DNA of 64,000 nucleotides from Polychytrium aggregatum (taxonomy: Eukaryota; Chytridiomycota; Chytridiomycetes; Polychytriales). Below the pieces are notes generated by a model. That model had not been told where the DNA came from, searched no databases, and saw only the letters and a list, made by a program, of their open reading frames with translations. The stretch is from positions 868,001 through 932,000 of the forward strand of contig NW_026516205.1 of NCBI RefSeq assembly GCF_025602895.1. The letters are read 5' to 3'. Below, piece after piece: positions 25,747 to 40,000 of the stretch; the stretch's first letter is position 1, and the number at the start of each line of letters is the position of its first letter. The position numbers and the translations under genes were made by a program.

Positions 25747-25868
25747 TGGTAGCATCGGAAATCCTCGTCTTGTTTTCGTCCTGTTTGTCCTCTTTCTAGA
25801 TCCTCAAGCTGGATCCCGCCTCTCTTGCCGACCGACTCTCCTCTCTGTCCCTGGAGCCTGCCCCTGCC

Positions 25869-26690
25869 ATGAGCAACCCCCGCCCACTTCCGGAAGCCTT
25901 CCTCAAGACCTTCCGTGCCCCAGTGTTTACTGGGAAGAGCCGCTCCTCCTCGGTGGAGGACTGGCTGCAGCAACTCGAGGACTACCTCGATGCTGCCCAA
26001 GTCGCCCCCACCCACCACATCGTCGCCGCCAAGCTCTGCTTAAAGGACCAGGCGTACCGTTGGTACCGCCGCCAAGGGTTCGACGAGCAGAGCGAAGGTG
26101 TGTTTGACGACTTCAAGGACCGCCTCCGTCGCCGCTTCGGCAGCCCCAATGCTGAACTCATTGCCCGTGACAAGCTATACTCTCTCGTGCAGCGTGGTTC
26201 TGTGACCCGCTACATCGAGGAGTTTGAAGACCTCTCCTCCCAGATTGAGGAGCTGGGCTCTGCTGATGCGATGTACCTCTTCCAGAAGGGCCTCAAGCCC
26301 AAGATCAGAGAGTACATCGCCAGCAACCCTGATGCCCGCAAGTCCCTGGACGTGATGATGGACGTTGCCGAGAACCTCGACAACGTCCAGTACCATGGCC
26401 GCCAGTTCTACCCGCAGCTGGCAGGCGGCCATCGGTCTCATCACGTCCCAGCCCGTCCGCCTCGCCCGGCCCCGCCCGCAAGACCCATGCCTGAGCCCAT
26501 GGACGTTGACGTCAACGCCATGGAGGCTCGTGGCCCTCCCCGCTCCCGGTTCCAGCAAGCTGCCACTGTCTCCCCCAAGGACAGACAGAAGCAGGAGGAC
26601 CTCCGCCATGGTTCCTGCTTCTTCTGTCACCGACCGGGACACCAGGCCAAGGAGTGCCCCATGAAGTCGGGAAACGGCCGACCCTACTAG
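25869..26690 (+). CDS. GypA copy 2 Gag
   Basis: Identical protein to the Gag of copy 1: 273 aa with one CCHC knuckle. The slippery heptamer is at 26669-26675. Confidence 0.97.
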   Translation: MSNPRPLPEAFLKTFRAPVFTGKSRSSSVEDWLQQLEDYLDAAQVAPTHHIVAAKLCLKDQAYRWYRRQGFDEQSEGVFDDFKDRLRRRFGSPNAELIARDKLYSLVQRGSVTRYIEEFEDLSSQIEELGSADAMYLFQKGLKPKIREYIASNPDARKSLDVMMDVAENLDNVQYHGRQFYPQLAGGHRSHHVPARPPRPAPPARPMPEPMDVDVNAMEARGPPRSRFQQAATVSPKDRQKQEDLRHGSCFFCHRPGHQAKECPMKSGNGRPY

Positions 26691-29600
26691 GTGGCTCTGG
26701 AGCCCTAGTAGGAGACCAACGCCGTGGATTGCTCAATGCAGTCCACGCGTCTCCAGAGGAAGTTCACCTCGCCCCCTCCCCCGAAGGAGAAACAAACCAA
26801 GTGTTGTGCGTCGTGCGAGAGGTGCATGGTGGCGCAAGCCGCCTGCCTCTCCACGAACGTGAAGAGAAAACCAAAATTGAAAACCAAAACAAAAAAGAAA
26901 ATCAAGAACCCTTGAGGGACAGGACCGCCTGTGCCCTCACCCCTGTCAAGTCGTGTGTGTCGGATGCTTCCGACATGTGTCCGCAAGCCGTGGACGTCGT
27001 GTGCAATGGCGTGCTGACGCCGCAGGCCCCCGCAATGGCCGAACCCTATCCAAAATGTCCGAGTGGCCGTGATGAAGCCAACCAAGACCAAGTGTCGCCC
27101 GTTCCCCCAAGTCAAGTCATGGTGCAGGAGGCTGTGCAGGAGGACCATGAAGAGTCCCTGCTGTACCTCCCTGCCACCGTCCAAGGTCACACCGTCCGAA
27201 TGATGGTGGACTCTGGAGCAAGCTGCAACTTTGTCAGCAGACGCTTGCTCCAGGAGCTCAACATACATGCAACCAAGAAGAAGTCGCCGATGAGTGTGGC
27301 GCTTGCAGACGATCGTGTGCAGCAGTGCACACACCAAGTGGTCCTGCGAGTGGCCCTCCATCCCAAGTACCATCCTGTCCTGTTGTTCCAAGTGATCGAC
27401 ACCAAGTTCGATGCCATCCTCGGCATGAGCTGGCTTGCTCGTGCCGAGCCGACTCCAGTCGTCGACTGGAAAGGCCGCACTGTCCGTGTTGGCCCTGACA
27501 TTGTCCTGCAGGGCATGGCCTCACCCAACATGCCACCTCTCCTCTCAGCCATGCAATTCAAGAGGCTGATCAAGAAGGACACGTCGTTCCTCTGTGTCGT
27601 GCGTGAGGTCGACGACACCGACCAAGCCGGTCCCGGTCCCCCGCCTGTGGTGACCAAGCTGCTCGACGAGTACAAGGACGTATTCCCCGACCAGTTGCCA
27701 CAATGCCTGCCACCCCAACGCACCGTCGATCATCGCATCGACATCGAACCAGGCTCGTCGCCTCCGTCAAGACCGACGTACCAACTGTCGCTGACGGAGA
27801 TGGACGAACTCAAGCGCCAGTTGGATGACCTCCTCGCCCATGGGTTCATCCGCCCGAGCCAGTCACCGTATGGTGCACCAGTGCTCTTTGTCAAGAAGAA
27901 AGAAGGTGATCTCAGGATGTGCGTCGACTATCGCGCACTAAACAAACAGACCATCAAGAACACCTACCCGTTGCCCAGGATCGACGAGTTGATGGATCGT
28001 CTGAGTGGAGCAAAGGTCTTTAGCAAGATAGACCTCCGCTCAGGCTACCATCAGATCCGCATCCACGAGGATGATGTCCACAAGACCGCCTTCAGGACTC
28101 GCTACGGACTGTACGAGTTCCTAGTGCTGCCGTTCGGATTGACGAACGCACCTGCCACGTTCATGCAGCTGATGAACGATGTGTTCCGCCAAGAGCTCGA
28201 CAACTCTGTCATCGTGTACCTGGATGATATCCTTGTGTACAGCAAGGATGAAGCGACCCATGAAGGTCATGTCGCCCGCGTGCTGGCCAAGCTACGCGAG
28301 CACAAGTTGTATGCCAAACTGTCCAAGTGTGAGTTCTTCAAGAATCAAGTCCCGTTCCTGGGACACGTTGTCTCAGGAAGAGGAATCGAAGTCGACCCCG
28401 CCAAGGTCAAGTCTGTGGTCGAGTGGCCGCCGCTCGCATGCGTCTCTGACGTGCAGTCGTTTCTCGGTCTCGTCAACTACTACCGCCGATTCATCCCCGA
28501 TCTGGCGCGCACTGCCGGTCCACTCACAGACCTACTCCGCAAAGAGTGCCCCTTCGTGTGGGACCACCCACAACGCCAAGCGTTCGAGACCCTCAAGCAC
28601 GCCTTGACGAACGCTCCTGTCCTCGCTGTGTTCGACCCGAACACGGATGTCTCCGTGCACACCGACGCCTCCGACTTTGCGGTGGGAGCTGTTTTGATGC
28701 AGGAGGGAAGGCCCGTTGCCTTCGAGTCGCGCAAACTGTCCCAACACGAGATCAACTATCCCGTGCACGAGAAGGAGCAGCTTGCGATCATCTACGCGCT
28801 GCAGAAGTTCCGAGTGTACCTCCACGGTACCGCCAAGCCCTTCAAGATTGTGACGGACCACCAGTCACTGCGTTACCTCGACACCAAGAAGAACCTGAGC
28901 CGACGCCAAGCGCGATGGATGGAGTTCCTCGCCGAGTACAACTACGAGGTTGTATACCAGAAAGGCAAACTCAATGTGGTGCCTGACGCACTGTCCCGAC
29001 GCCCCGACTACCAATTGGCGTCACTGTACGAGTCGACTGTCAGTGTCGACAACACGATGCTGGATGTTGTCCGAGACAACATCGCCAACGACAAACAGTT
29101 CGGAGAACTGTTCCGAAAGGTGTCTAAGCTCCCCAAGGACGACGAATCATCCGAGTACACAGTGCGTGATGGCCTGCTCCTCCTGAAGAAGGACAGCCGT
29201 GTCTGTGTGCCGGACATTCCGTCGTTGAAGACCAAGTTGCTCCAAGAGGTCCACGACTCGCCCCTCGCTGGACACTTTGGAGTCGAGAAGACATACGACC
29301 GACTGGCCAAAGTCGCATACTGGCCTGGAATGAAGCGCACCGTCGAGAAGTACATCGAGTCCTGCCATACCTGCAAGATGGTCAAGTCACGCACGACCCG
29401 AGAGCAAGGATTGCTGCAACCCCTGCCTGTTCCCGACCGCCCCTGGACCAGCATGTCCATGGATCTCATCACGCATCTACCGACGACCAAGTTGGACCAC
29501 GATGCAATCGCTGTCTTTGTCGACAGGTTCAGCAAGATGGCACACTTTGTGCCGTGCCAGACGACATGCTCCGCGCCTGACCTTGCACTGCTGTTCTTCA

Positions 29601-30586
29601 AGCATGTGTTCAAGCACCACGGCCTCCCAAAGTCCATCGTCAGTGATCGAGACCCCCGATTCACCTCCTTGTTTTGGACAAGTCTGTTCGACCATCTCGG
29701 CACCAAGCTGAACATGTCAACCTCGCACCACCAACAAACGGATGGACAGTCCGAGCGGACGATCCGCACCCTCGAGCAATACCTGAGGACATACGCCTCG
29801 ACCAGCCAAGACGACTGGGACATACAGCTGAGTCATGCAGAGTTTGCATACAACACCGCCAAGTCGAGCACAACTGGCTTGAGCCCCTTTGAGGCGCTCT
29901 ACGGATTCCAGCCTGATGTTCCCACCTCCTTGACACTGACCGAGTCCACGGCTGGATTGCCTCCCAAACCAAGTGCCTTTGTCAAAGATCATCAAGTCCG
30001 ACACAAGATGATCGCCGACGCGCTCACGGATGCGCAACAAGTGATGGCGAAGTACTACGACCGCCGACACCAGGATGTCTCCTTTGAAGTTGGAGACCTT
30101 GTCTACCTGGACGCCGACAACATCAAGGTCCCCGAAGCCCAGTCAAAGAAGTTGTTGCCCAAGTACCGAGGACCGTTCAAGATAGCGGCCCGACCCAGTC
30201 CCCTCAACTACCTGTTGGACTTGCCACCTGGAAGCAAGCTCCATCCTGTCTTCCATGTGTCCAAGCTGCGTCGCCACACGACCCGCAGTCCAGCACAGTT
30301 CCCCGACGCCGACGAAGGTGTCCCGGACGACGCACCACTGGAAGACGACCTCGGACAATACTATACTCAAGAATATGAAGTCGAAAGGATCGTGAGGCAC
30401 AAGAAAGTGGCTGATGGGTCACTTCGGTTTTATGTCAAGTGGGTTGGTTACCCACACTCGGGCAACACATGGCAAACACTGGAGGACTTGTCCCATGCAC
30501 CCGAGGAGCTGAGTAAATACGGTAAACACCTCGAGGAGCCCCAAATAAAGAGCACACGCAGGGCTCCTCGCAGGAAGCCTTCTTAA
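26675..30586 (+). CDS. GypA copy 2 Pol
   Basis: Intact frame, same protein as copy 1 from protease to chromodomain. First unit of the tandem array, so its 3' LTR (30596-30904) is also the 5' LTR of copy 3. Confidence 0.97.
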   Translation, partial: RPTLLGGSGALVGDQRRGLLNAVHASPEEVHLAPSPEGETNQVLCVVREVHGGASRLPLHEREEKTKIENQNKKENQEPLRDRTACALTPVKSCVSDASDMCPQAVDVVCNGVLTPQAPAMAEPYPKCPSGRDEANQDQVSPVPPSQVMVQEAVQEDHEESLLYLPATVQGHTVRMMVDSGASCNFVSRRLLQELNIHATKKKSPMSVALADDRVQQCTHQVVLRVALHPKYHPVLLFQVIDTKFDAILGMSWLARAEPTPVVDWKGRTVRVGPDIVLQGMASPNMPPLLSAMQFKRLIKKDTSFLCVVREVDDTDQAGPGPPPVVTKLLDEYKDVFPDQLPQCLPPQRTVDHRIDIEPGSSPPSRPTYQLSLTEMDELKRQLDDLLAHGFIRPSQSPYGAPVLFVKKKEGDLRMCVDYRALNKQTIKNTYPLPRIDELMDRLSGAKVFSKIDLRSGYHQIRIHEDDVHKTAFRTRYGLYEFLVLPFGLTNAPATFMQLMNDVFRQELDNSVIVYLDDILVYSKDEATHEGHVARVLAKLREHKLYAKLSKCEFFKNQVPFLGHVVSGRGIEVDPAKVKSVVEWPPLACVSDVQSFLGLVNYYRRFIPDLARTAGPLTDLLRKECPFVWDHPQRQAFETLKHALTNAPVLAVFDPNTDVSVHTDASDFAVGAVLMQEGRPVAFESRKLSQHEINYPVHEKEQLAIIYALQKFRVYLHGTAKPFKIVTDHQSLRYLDTKKNLSRRQARWMEFLAEYNYEVVYQKGKLNVVPDALSRRPDYQLASLYESTVSVDNTMLDVVRDNIANDKQFGELFRKVSKLPKDDESSEYTVRDGLLLLKKDSRVCVPDIPSLKTKLLQEVHDSPLAGHFGVEKTYDRLAKVAYWPGMKRTVEKYIESCHTCKMVKSRTTREQGLLQPLPVPDRPWTSMSMDLITHLPTTKLDHDAIAVFVDRFSKMAHFVPCQTTCSAPDLALLFFKHVFKHHGLPKSIVSDRDPRFTSLFWTSLFDHLGTKLNMSTSHHQQTDGQSERTIRTLEQYLRTYASTSQDDWDIQLSHAEFAYNTAKSSTTGLSPFEALYGFQPDVPTSLTLTESTAGLPPKPSAFVKDHQVRHKMIADALTDAQQVMAKYYDRRHQDVSFEVGDLVYLDADNIKVPEAQSKKLLPKYRGPFKIAARPSPLNYLLDLPPGSKLHPVFHVSKLRRHTTRSPAQFPDADEGVPDDAPLEDDLGQYYTQEYEVERIVRHKKVADGSLRFYVKWVGYPHSGNTWQTLEDLSHAPEELSKYGKHLEEPQIKSTRRAPRRKPS

Positions 30587-30595
30587 GTGTGGGAG

Positions 30596-30904
30596 TGTAG
30601 GAGATGGTATCTCCGACGCTGTGCTGCGCGTACTGCGCGTACTGCGCGGCGCAGTGGGTCGTGACCTGTGCTGCGCTTTGCGTTTTCACGCACCGCAGGC
30701 AGGCCACCGCAGGGTATACCTGCGGGTTGCCCCCGTTCCCCCCGTTTGTCTGGAGTTCGGTTTTATCGTGAATAAACGTAAGTGCTCCCCGAGCTCACCC
30801 GTCCGCTAGAGTAGCCTAGCACCGCCCTGTTCTGCCCCGTCCTGTCTTGTCTTGTACCCCCTCCCTCCCCGTCTTGCCCCAACGTCCCAGTAGTGGACGT
30901 TACA
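30596..30904 (+). repeat. GypA array LTR 2 (shared)
   Basis: 309 bp; purine tract of copy 2 on its left, primer-binding site of copy 3 on its right. No target duplication around it, as expected of an internal shared LTR. Confidence 0.97.
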
Positions 30905-31026
30905 TGGTAGCATCGGAAATCCTCGTCTTGTTTTCGTCCTGTTTGTCCTCTTTCTAGATCCTCAAGCTGGATCCCGCCTCTCTTGCCGACCGACTCTCCT
31001 CTCTGTCCCTGGAGCCTGCCCCTGCC

Positions 31027-31848
31027 ATGAGCAACCCCCGCCCACTTCCGGAAGCCTTCCTCAAGACCTTCCGTGCCCCAGTGTTTACTGGGAAGAGCCG
31101 CTCCTCCTCGGTGGAGGACTGGCTGCAGCAACTCGAGGACTACCTCGATGCTGCCCAAGTCGCCCCCACCCACCACATCGTCGCCGCCAAGCTCTGCTTA
31201 AAGGACCAGGCGTACCGTTGGTACCGCCGCCAAGGGTTCGACGAGCAGAGCGAAGGTGTGTTTGACGACTTCAAGGACCGCCTCCGTCGCCGCTTCGGCA
31301 GCCCCAATGCTGAACTCATTGCCCGTGACAAGCTATACTCTCTCGTGCAGCGTGGTTCTGTGACCCGCTACATCGAGGAGTTTGAAGACCTCTCCTCCCA
31401 GATTGAGGAGCTGGGCTCTGCTGATGCGATGTACCTCTTCCAGAAGGGCCTCAAGCCCAAGATCAGAGAGTACATCGCCAGCAACCCTGATGCCCGCAAG
31501 TCCCTGGACGTGATGATGGACGTTGCCGAGAACCTCGACAACGTCCAGTACCATGGCCGCCAGTTCTACCCGCAGCTGGCAGGCGGCCATCGGTCTCATC
31601 ACGTCCCAGCCCGTCCGCCTCGCCCGGCCCCGCCCGCAAGACCCATGCCTGAGCCCATGGACGTTGACGTCAACGCCATGGAGGCTCGTGGCCCTCCCCG
31701 CTCCCGGTTCCAGCAAGCTGCCACTGTCTCCCCCAAGGACAGACAGAAGCAGGAGGACCTCCGCCATGGTTCCTGCTTCTTCTGTCACCGACCGGGACAC
31801 CAGGCCAAGGAGTGCCCCATGAAGTCGGGAAACGGCCGACCCTACTAG
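31027..31848 (+). CDS. GypA copy 3 Gag
   Basis: Same 273-aa protein. The slippery heptamer is at 31827-31833. Confidence 0.97.
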   Translation: MSNPRPLPEAFLKTFRAPVFTGKSRSSSVEDWLQQLEDYLDAAQVAPTHHIVAAKLCLKDQAYRWYRRQGFDEQSEGVFDDFKDRLRRRFGSPNAELIARDKLYSLVQRGSVTRYIEEFEDLSSQIEELGSADAMYLFQKGLKPKIREYIASNPDARKSLDVMMDVAENLDNVQYHGRQFYPQLAGGHRSHHVPARPPRPAPPARPMPEPMDVDVNAMEARGPPRSRFQQAATVSPKDRQKQEDLRHGSCFFCHRPGHQAKECPMKSGNGRPY

Positions 31849-34800
31849 GTGGCTCTGGAGCCCTAGTAGGAGACCAACGCCGTGGATTGCTCAATGCAGT
31901 CCACGCGTCTCCAGAGGAAGTTCACCTCGCCCCCTCCCCCGAAGGAGAAACAAACCAAGTGTTGTGCGTCGTGCGAGAGGTGCATGGTGGCGCAAGCCGC
32001 CTGCCTCTCCACGAACGTGAAGAGAAAACCAAAATTGAAAACCAAAACAAAAAAGAAAATCAAGAACCCTTGAGGGACAGGACCGCCTGTGCCCTCACCC
32101 CTGTCAAGTCGTGTGTGTCGGATGCTTCCGACATGTGTCCGCAAGCCGTGGACGTCGTGTGCAATGGCGTGCTGACGCCGCAGGCCCCCGCAATGGCCGA
32201 ACCCTATCCAAAATGTCCGAGTGGCCGTGATGAAGCCAACCAAGACCAAGTGTCGCCCGTTCCCCCAAGTCAAGTCATGGTGCAGGAGGCTGTGCAGGAG
32301 GACCATGAAGAGTCCCTGCTGTACCTCCCTGCCACCGTCCAAGGTCACACCGTCCGAATGATGGTGGACTCTGGAGCAAGCTGCAACTTTGTCAGCAGAC
32401 GCTTGCTCCAGGAGCTCAACATACATGCAACCAAGAAGAAGTCGCCGATGAGTGTGGCGCTTGCAGACGATCGTGTGCAGCAGTGCACACACCAAGTGGT
32501 CCTGCGAGTGGCCCTCCATCCCAAGTACCATCCTGTCCTGTTGTTCCAAGTGATCGACACCAAGTTCGATGCCATCCTCGGCATGAGCTGGCTTGCTCGT
32601 GCCGAGCCGACTCCAGTCGTCGACTGGAAAGGCCGCACTGTCCGTGTTGGCCCTGACATTGTCCTGCAGGGCATGGCCTCACCCAACATGCCACCTCTCC
32701 TCTCAGCCATGCAATTCAAGAGGCTGATCAAGAAGGACACGTCGTTCCTCTGTGTCGTGCGTGAGGTCGACGACACCGACCAAGCCGGTCCCGGTCCCCC
32801 GCCTGTGGTGACCAAGCTGCTCGACGAGTACAAGGACGTATTCCCCGACCAGTTGCCACAATGCCTGCCACCCCAACGCACCGTCGATCATCGCATCGAC
32901 ATCGAACCAGGCTCGTCGCCTCCGTCAAGACCGACGTACCAACTGTCGCTGACGGAGATGGACGAACTCAAGCGCCAGTTGGATGACCTCCTCGCCCATG
33001 GGTTCATCCGCCCGAGCCAGTCACCGTATGGTGCACCAGTGCTCTTTGTCAAGAAGAAAGAAGGTGATCTCAGGATGTGCGTCGACTATCGCGCACTAAA
33101 CAAACAGACCATCAAGAACACCTACCCGTTGCCCAGGATCGACGAGTTGATGGATCGTCTGAGTGGAGCAAAGGTCTTTAGCAAGATAGACCTCCGCTCA
33201 GGCTACCATCAGATCCGCATCCACGAGGATGATGTCCACAAGACCGCCTTCAGGACTCGCTACGGACTGTACGAGTTCCTAGTGCTGCCGTTCGGATTGA
33301 CGAACGCACCTGCCACGTTCATGCAGCTGATGAACGATGTGTTCCGCCAAGAGCTCGACAACTCTGTCATCGTGTACCTGGATGATATCCTTGTGTACAG
33401 CAAGGATGAAGCGACCCATGAAGGTCATGTCGCCCGCGTGCTGGCCAAGCTACGCGAGCACAAGTTGTATGCCAAACTGTCCAAGTGTGAGTTCTTCAAG
33501 AATCAAGTCCCGTTCCTGGGACACGTTGTCTCAGGAAGAGGAATCGAAGTCGACCCCGCCAAGGTCAAGTCTGTGGTCGAGTGGCCGCCGCTCGCATGCG
33601 TCTCTGACGTGCAGTCGTTTCTCGGTCTCGTCAACTACTACCGCCGATTCATCCCCGATCTGGCGCGCACTGCCGGTCCACTCACAGACCTACTCCGCAA
33701 AGAGTGCCCCTTCGTGTGGGACCACCCACAACGCCAAGCGTTCGAGACCCTCAAGCACGCCTTGACGAACGCTCCTGTCCTCGCTGTGTTCGACCCGAAC
33801 ACGGATGTCTCCGTGCACACCGACGCCTCCGACTTTGCGGTGGGAGCTGTTTTGATGCAGGAGGGAAGGCCCGTTGCCTTCGAGTCGCGCAAACTGTCCC
33901 AACACGAGATCAACTATCCCGTGCACGAGAAGGAGCAGCTTGCGATCATCTACGCGCTGCAGAAGTTCCGAGTGTACCTCCACGGTACCGCCAAGCCCTT
34001 CAAGATTGTGACGGACCACCAGTCACTGCGTTACCTCGACACCAAGAAGAACCTGAGCCGACGCCAAGCGCGATGGATGGAGTTCCTCGCCGAGTACAAC
34101 TACGAGGTTGTATACCAGAAAGGCAAACTCAATGTGGTGCCTGACGCACTGTCCCGACGCCCCGACTACCAATTGGCGTCACTGTACGAGTCGACTGTCA
34201 GTGTCGACAACACGATGCTGGATGTTGTCCGAGACAACATCGCCAACGACAAACAGTTCGGAGAACTGTTCCGAAAGGTGTCTAAGCTCCCCAAGGACGA
34301 CGAATCATCCGAGTACACAGTGCGTGATGGCCTGCTCCTCCTGAAGAAGGACAGCCGTGTCTGTGTGCCGGACATTCCGTCGTTGAAGACCAAGTTGCTC
34401 CAAGAGGTCCACGACTCGCCCCTCGCTGGACACTTTGGAGTCGAGAAGACATACGACCGACTGGCCAAAGTCGCATACTGGCCTGGAATGAAGCGCACCG
34501 TCGAGAAGTACATCGAGTCCTGCCATACCTGCAAGATGGTCAAGTCACGCACGACCCGAGAGCAAGGATTGCTGCAACCCCTGCCTGTTCCCGACCGCCC
34601 CTGGACCAGCATGTCCATGGATCTCATCACGCATCTACCGACGACCAAGTTGGACCACGATGCAATCGCTGTCTTTGTCGACAGGTTCAGCAAGATGGCA
34701 CACTTTGTGCCGTGCCAGACGACATGCTCCGCGCCTGACCTTGCACTGCTGTTCTTCAAGCATGTGTTCAAGCACCACGGCCTCCCAAAGTCCATCGTCA

Positions 34801-35744
34801 GTGATCGAGACCCCCGATTCACCTCCTTGTTTTGGACAAGTCTGTTCGACCATCTCGGCACCAAGCTGAACATGTCAACCTCGCACCACCAACAAACGGA
34901 TGGACAGTCCGAGCGGACGATCCGCACCCTCGAGCAATACCTGAGGACATACGCCTCGACCAGCCAAGACGACTGGGACATACAGCTGAGTCATGCAGAG
35001 TTTGCATACAACACCGCCAAGTCGAGCACAACTGGCTTGAGCCCCTTTGAGGCGCTCTACGGATTCCAGCCTGATGTTCCCACCTCCTTGACACTGACCG
35101 AGTCCACGGCTGGATTGCCTCCCAAACCAAGTGCCTTTGTCAAAGATCATCAAGTCCGACACAAGATGATCGCCGACGCGCTCACGGATGCGCAACAAGT
35201 GATGGCGAAGTACTACGACCGCCGACACCAGGATGTCTCCTTTGAAGTTGGAGACCTTGTCTACCTGGACGCCGACAACATCAAGGTCCCCGAAGCCCAG
35301 TCAAAGAAGTTGTTGCCCAAGTACCGAGGACCGTTCAAGATAGCGGCCCGACCCAGTCCCCTCAACTACCTGTTGGACTTGCCACCTGGAAGCAAGCTCC
35401 ATCCTGTCTTCCATGTGTCCAAGCTGCGTCGCCACACGACCCGCAGTCCAGCACAGTTCCCCGACGCCGACGAAGGTGTCCCGGACGACGCACCACTGGA
35501 AGACGACCTCGGACAATACTATACTCAAGAATATGAAGTCGAAAGGATCGTGAGGCACAAGAAAGTGGCTGATGGGTCACTTCGGTTTTATGTCAAGTGG
35601 GTTGGTTACCCACACTCGGGCAACACATGGCAAACACTGGAGGACTTGTCCCATGCACCCGAGGAGCTGAGTAAATACGGTAAACACCTCGAGGAGCCCC
35701 AAATAAAGAGCACACGCAGGGCTCCTCGCAGGAAGCCTTCTTAA
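31833..35744 (+). CDS. GypA copy 3 Pol
   Basis: Intact frame with the full chromovirus domain set; middle unit of the array, bounded by shared LTRs on both sides. Confidence 0.97.
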   Translation, partial: RPTLLGGSGALVGDQRRGLLNAVHASPEEVHLAPSPEGETNQVLCVVREVHGGASRLPLHEREEKTKIENQNKKENQEPLRDRTACALTPVKSCVSDASDMCPQAVDVVCNGVLTPQAPAMAEPYPKCPSGRDEANQDQVSPVPPSQVMVQEAVQEDHEESLLYLPATVQGHTVRMMVDSGASCNFVSRRLLQELNIHATKKKSPMSVALADDRVQQCTHQVVLRVALHPKYHPVLLFQVIDTKFDAILGMSWLARAEPTPVVDWKGRTVRVGPDIVLQGMASPNMPPLLSAMQFKRLIKKDTSFLCVVREVDDTDQAGPGPPPVVTKLLDEYKDVFPDQLPQCLPPQRTVDHRIDIEPGSSPPSRPTYQLSLTEMDELKRQLDDLLAHGFIRPSQSPYGAPVLFVKKKEGDLRMCVDYRALNKQTIKNTYPLPRIDELMDRLSGAKVFSKIDLRSGYHQIRIHEDDVHKTAFRTRYGLYEFLVLPFGLTNAPATFMQLMNDVFRQELDNSVIVYLDDILVYSKDEATHEGHVARVLAKLREHKLYAKLSKCEFFKNQVPFLGHVVSGRGIEVDPAKVKSVVEWPPLACVSDVQSFLGLVNYYRRFIPDLARTAGPLTDLLRKECPFVWDHPQRQAFETLKHALTNAPVLAVFDPNTDVSVHTDASDFAVGAVLMQEGRPVAFESRKLSQHEINYPVHEKEQLAIIYALQKFRVYLHGTAKPFKIVTDHQSLRYLDTKKNLSRRQARWMEFLAEYNYEVVYQKGKLNVVPDALSRRPDYQLASLYESTVSVDNTMLDVVRDNIANDKQFGELFRKVSKLPKDDESSEYTVRDGLLLLKKDSRVCVPDIPSLKTKLLQEVHDSPLAGHFGVEKTYDRLAKVAYWPGMKRTVEKYIESCHTCKMVKSRTTREQGLLQPLPVPDRPWTSMSMDLITHLPTTKLDHDAIAVFVDRFSKMAHFVPCQTTCSAPDLALLFFKHVFKHHGLPKSIVSDRDPRFTSLFWTSLFDHLGTKLNMSTSHHQQTDGQSERTIRTLEQYLRTYASTSQDDWDIQLSHAEFAYNTAKSSTTGLSPFEALYGFQPDVPTSLTLTESTAGLPPKPSAFVKDHQVRHKMIADALTDAQQVMAKYYDRRHQDVSFEVGDLVYLDADNIKVPEAQSKKLLPKYRGPFKIAARPSPLNYLLDLPPGSKLHPVFHVSKLRRHTTRSPAQFPDADEGVPDDAPLEDDLGQYYTQEYEVERIVRHKKVADGSLRFYVKWVGYPHSGNTWQTLEDLSHAPEELSKYGKHLEEPQIKSTRRAPRRKPS

Positions 35745-35753
35745 GTGTGGGAG

Positions 35754-36062
35754 TGTAGGAGATGGTATCTCCGACGCTGTGCTGCGCGTACTGCGCGTAC
35801 TGCGCGGCGCAGTGGGTCGTGACCTGTGCTGCGCTTTGCGTTTTCACGCACCGCAGGCAGGCCACCGCAGGGTATACCTGCGGGTTGCCCCCGTTCCCCC
35901 CGTTTGTCTGGAGTTCGGTTTTATCGTGAATAAACGTAAGTGCTCCCCGAGCTCACCCGTCCGCTAGAGTAGCCTAGCACCGCCCTGTTCTGCCCCGTCC
36001 TGTCTTGTCTTGTACCCCCTCCCTCCCCGTCTTGCCCCAACGTCCCAGTAGTGGACGTTACA
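35754..36062 (+). repeat. GypA array LTR 3 (shared)
   Basis: 309 bp, variant GTGCTCCCCGAG. Serves copy 3 as 3' LTR and copy 4 as 5' LTR. Confidence 0.97.
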
Positions 36063-36184
36063 TGGTAGCATCGGAAATCCTCGTCTTGTTTTCGTCCTGT
36101 TTGTCCTCTTTCTAGATCCTCAAGCTGGATCCCGCCTCTCTTGCCGACCGACTCTCCTCTCTGTCCCTGGAGCCTGCCCCTGCC

Positions 36185-37006
36185 ATGAGCAACCCCCGCC
36201 CACTTCCGGAAGCCTTCCTCAAGACCTTCCGTGCCCCAGTGTTTACTGGGAAGAGCCGCTCCTCCTCGGTGGAGGACTGGCTGCAGCAACTCGAGGACTA
36301 CCTCGATGCTGCCCAAGTCGCCCCCACCCACCACATCGTCGCCGCCAAGCTCTGCTTAAAGGACCAGGCGTACCGTTGGTACCGCCGCCAAGGGTTCGAC
36401 GAGCAGAGCGAAGGTGTGTTTGACGACTTCAAGGACCGCCTCCGTCGCCGCTTCGGCAGCCCCAATGCTGAACTCATTGCCCGTGACAAGCTATACTCTC
36501 TCGTGCAGCGTGGTTCTGTGACCCGCTACATCGAGGAGTTTGAAGACCTCTCCTCCCAGATTGAGGAGCTGGGCTCTGCTGATGCGATGTACCTCTTCCA
36601 GAAGGGCCTCAAGCCCAAGATCAGAGAGTACATCGCCAGCAACCCTGATGCCCGCAAGTCCCTGGACGTGATGATGGACGTTGCCGAGAACCTCGACAAC
36701 GTCCAGTACCATGGCCGCCAGTTCTACCCGCAGCTGGCAGGCGGCCATCGGTCTCATCACGTCCCAGCCCGTCCGCCTCGCCCGGCCCCGCCCGCAAGAC
36801 CCATGCCTGAGCCCATGGACGTTGACGTCAACGCCATGGAGGCTCGTGGCCCTCCCCGCTCCCGGTTCCAGCAAGCTGCCACTGTCTCCCCCAAGGACAG
36901 ACAGAAGCAGGAGGACCTCCGCCATGGTTCCTGCTTCTTCTGTCACCGACCGGGACACCAGGCCAAGGAGTGCCCCATGAAGTCGGGAAACGGCCGACCC
37001 TACTAG
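36185..37006 (+). CDS. GypA copy 4 Gag
   Basis: Same 273-aa protein. The slippery heptamer is at 36985-36991. Confidence 0.97.
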   Translation: MSNPRPLPEAFLKTFRAPVFTGKSRSSSVEDWLQQLEDYLDAAQVAPTHHIVAAKLCLKDQAYRWYRRQGFDEQSEGVFDDFKDRLRRRFGSPNAELIARDKLYSLVQRGSVTRYIEEFEDLSSQIEELGSADAMYLFQKGLKPKIREYIASNPDARKSLDVMMDVAENLDNVQYHGRQFYPQLAGGHRSHHVPARPPRPAPPARPMPEPMDVDVNAMEARGPPRSRFQQAATVSPKDRQKQEDLRHGSCFFCHRPGHQAKECPMKSGNGRPY

Positions 37007-40000
37007 GTGGCTCTGGAGCCCTAGTAGGAGACCAACGCCGTGGATTGCTCAATGCAGTCCACGCGTCTCCAGAGGAAGTTCACCTCGCCCCCTCCCCCGA
37101 AGGAGAAACAAACCAAGTGTTGTGCGTCGTGCGAGAGGTGCATGGTGGCGCAAGCCGCCTGCCTCTCCACGAACGTGAAGAGAAAACCAAAATTGAAAAC
37201 CAAAACAAAAAAGAAAATCAAGAACCCTTGAGGGACAGGACCGCCTGTGCCCTCACCCCTGTCAAGTCGTGTGTGTCGGATGCTTCCGACATGTGTCCGC
37301 AAGCCGTGGACGTCGTGTGCAATGGCGTGCTGACGCCGCAGGCCCCCGCAATGGCCGAACCCTATCCAAAATGTCCGAGTGGCCGTGATGAAGCCAACCA
37401 AGACCAAGTGTCGCCCGTTCCCCCAAGTCAAGTCATGGTGCAGGAGGCTGTGCAGGAGGACCATGAAGAGTCCCTGCTGTACCTCCCTGCCACCGTCCAA
37501 GGTCACACCGTCCGAATGATGGTGGACTCTGGAGCAAGCTGCAACTTTGTCAGCAGACGCTTGCTCCAGGAGCTCAACATACATGCAACCAAGAAGAAGT
37601 CGCCGATGAGTGTGGCGCTTGCAGACGATCGTGTGCAGCAGTGCACACACCAAGTGGTCCTGCGAGTGGCCCTCCATCCCAAGTACCATCCTGTCCTGTT
37701 GTTCCAAGTGATCGACACCAAGTTCGATGCCATCCTCGGCATGAGCTGGCTTGCTCGTGCCGAGCCGACTCCAGTCGTCGACTGGAAAGGCCGCACTGTC
37801 CGTGTTGGCCCTGACATTGTCCTGCAGGGCATGGCCTCACCCAACATGCCACCTCTCCTCTCAGCCATGCAATTCAAGAGGCTGATCAAGAAGGACACGT
37901 CGTTCCTCTGTGTCGTGCGTGAGGTCGACGACACCGACCAAGCCGGTCCCGGTCCCCCGCCTGTGGTGACCAAGCTGCTCGACGAGTACAAGGACGTATT
38001 CCCCGACCAGTTGCCACAATGCCTGCCACCCCAACGCACCGTCGATCATCGCATCGACATCGAACCAGGCTCGTCGCCTCCGTCAAGACCGACGTACCAA
38101 CTGTCGCTGACGGAGATGGACGAACTCAAGCGCCAGTTGGATGACCTCCTCGCCCATGGGTTCATCCGCCCGAGCCAGTCACCGTATGGTGCACCAGTGC
38201 TCTTTGTCAAGAAGAAAGAAGGTGATCTCAGGATGTGCGTCGACTATCGCGCACTAAACAAACAGACCATCAAGAACACCTACCCGTTGCCCAGGATCGA
38301 CGAGTTGATGGATCGTCTGAGTGGAGCAAAGGTCTTTAGCAAGATAGACCTCCGCTCAGGCTACCATCAGATCCGCATCCACGAGGATGATGTCCACAAG
38401 ACCGCCTTCAGGACTCGCTACGGACTGTACGAGTTCCTAGTGCTGCCGTTCGGATTGACGAACGCACCTGCCACGTTCATGCAGCTGATGAACGATGTGT
38501 TCCGCCAAGAGCTCGACAACTCTGTCATCGTGTACCTGGATGATATCCTTGTGTACAGCAAGGATGAAGCGACCCATGAAGGTCATGTCGCCCGCGTGCT
38601 GGCCAAGCTACGCGAGCACAAGTTGTATGCCAAACTGTCCAAGTGTGAGTTCTTCAAGAATCAAGTCCCGTTCCTGGGACACGTTGTCTCAGGAAGAGGA
38701 ATCGAAGTCGACCCCGCCAAGGTCAAGTCTGTGGTCGAGTGGCCGCCGCTCGCATGCGTCTCTGACGTGCAGTCGTTTCTCGGTCTCGTCAACTACTACC
38801 GCCGATTCATCCCCGATCTGGCGCGCACTGCCGGTCCACTCACAGACCTACTCCGCAAAGAGTGCCCCTTCGTGTGGGACCACCCACAACGCCAAGCGTT
38901 CGAGACCCTCAAGCACGCCTTGACGAACGCTCCTGTCCTCGCTGTGTTCGACCCGAACACGGATGTCTCCGTGCACACCGACGCCTCCGACTTTGCGGTG
39001 GGAGCTGTTTTGATGCAGGAGGGAAGGCCCGTTGCCTTCGAGTCGCGCAAACTGTCCCAACACGAGATCAACTATCCCGTGCACGAGAAGGAGCAGCTTG
39101 CGATCATCTACGCGCTGCAGAAGTTCCGAGTGTACCTCCACGGTACCGCCAAGCCCTTCAAGATTGTGACGGACCACCAGTCACTGCGTTACCTCGACAC
39201 CAAGAAGAACCTGAGCCGACGCCAAGCGCGATGGATGGAGTTCCTCGCCGAGTACAACTACGAGGTTGTATACCAGAAAGGCAAACTCAATGTGGTGCCT
39301 GACGCACTGTCCCGACGCCCCGACTACCAATTGGCGTCACTGTACGAGTCGACTGTCAGTGTCGACAACACGATGCTGGATGTTGTCCGAGACAACATCG
39401 CCAACGACAAACAGTTCGGAGAACTGTTCCGAAAGGTGTCTAAGCTCCCCAAGGACGACGAATCATCCGAGTACACAGTGCGTGATGGCCTGCTCCTCCT
39501 GAAGAAGGACAGCCGTGTCTGTGTGCCGGACATTCCGTCGTTGAAGACCAAGTTGCTCCAAGAGGTCCACGACTCGCCCCTCGCTGGACACTTTGGAGTC
39601 GAGAAGACATACGACCGACTGGCCAAAGTCGCATACTGGCCTGGAATGAAGCGCACCGTCGAGAAGTACATCGAGTCCTGCCATACCTGCAAGATGGTCA
39701 AGTCACGCACGACCCGAGAGCAAGGATTGCTGCAACCCCTGCCTGTTCCCGACCGCCCCTGGACCAGCATGTCCATGGATCTCATCACGCATCTACCGAC
39801 GACCAAGTTGGACCACGATGCAATCGCTGTCTTTGTCGACAGGTTCAGCAAGATGGCACACTTTGTGCCGTGCCAGACGACATGCTCCGCGCCTGACCTT
39901 GCACTGCTGTTCTTCAAGCATGTGTTCAAGCACCACGGCCTCCCAAAGTCCATCGTCAGTGATCGAGACCCCCGATTCACCTCCTTGTTTTGGACAAGTC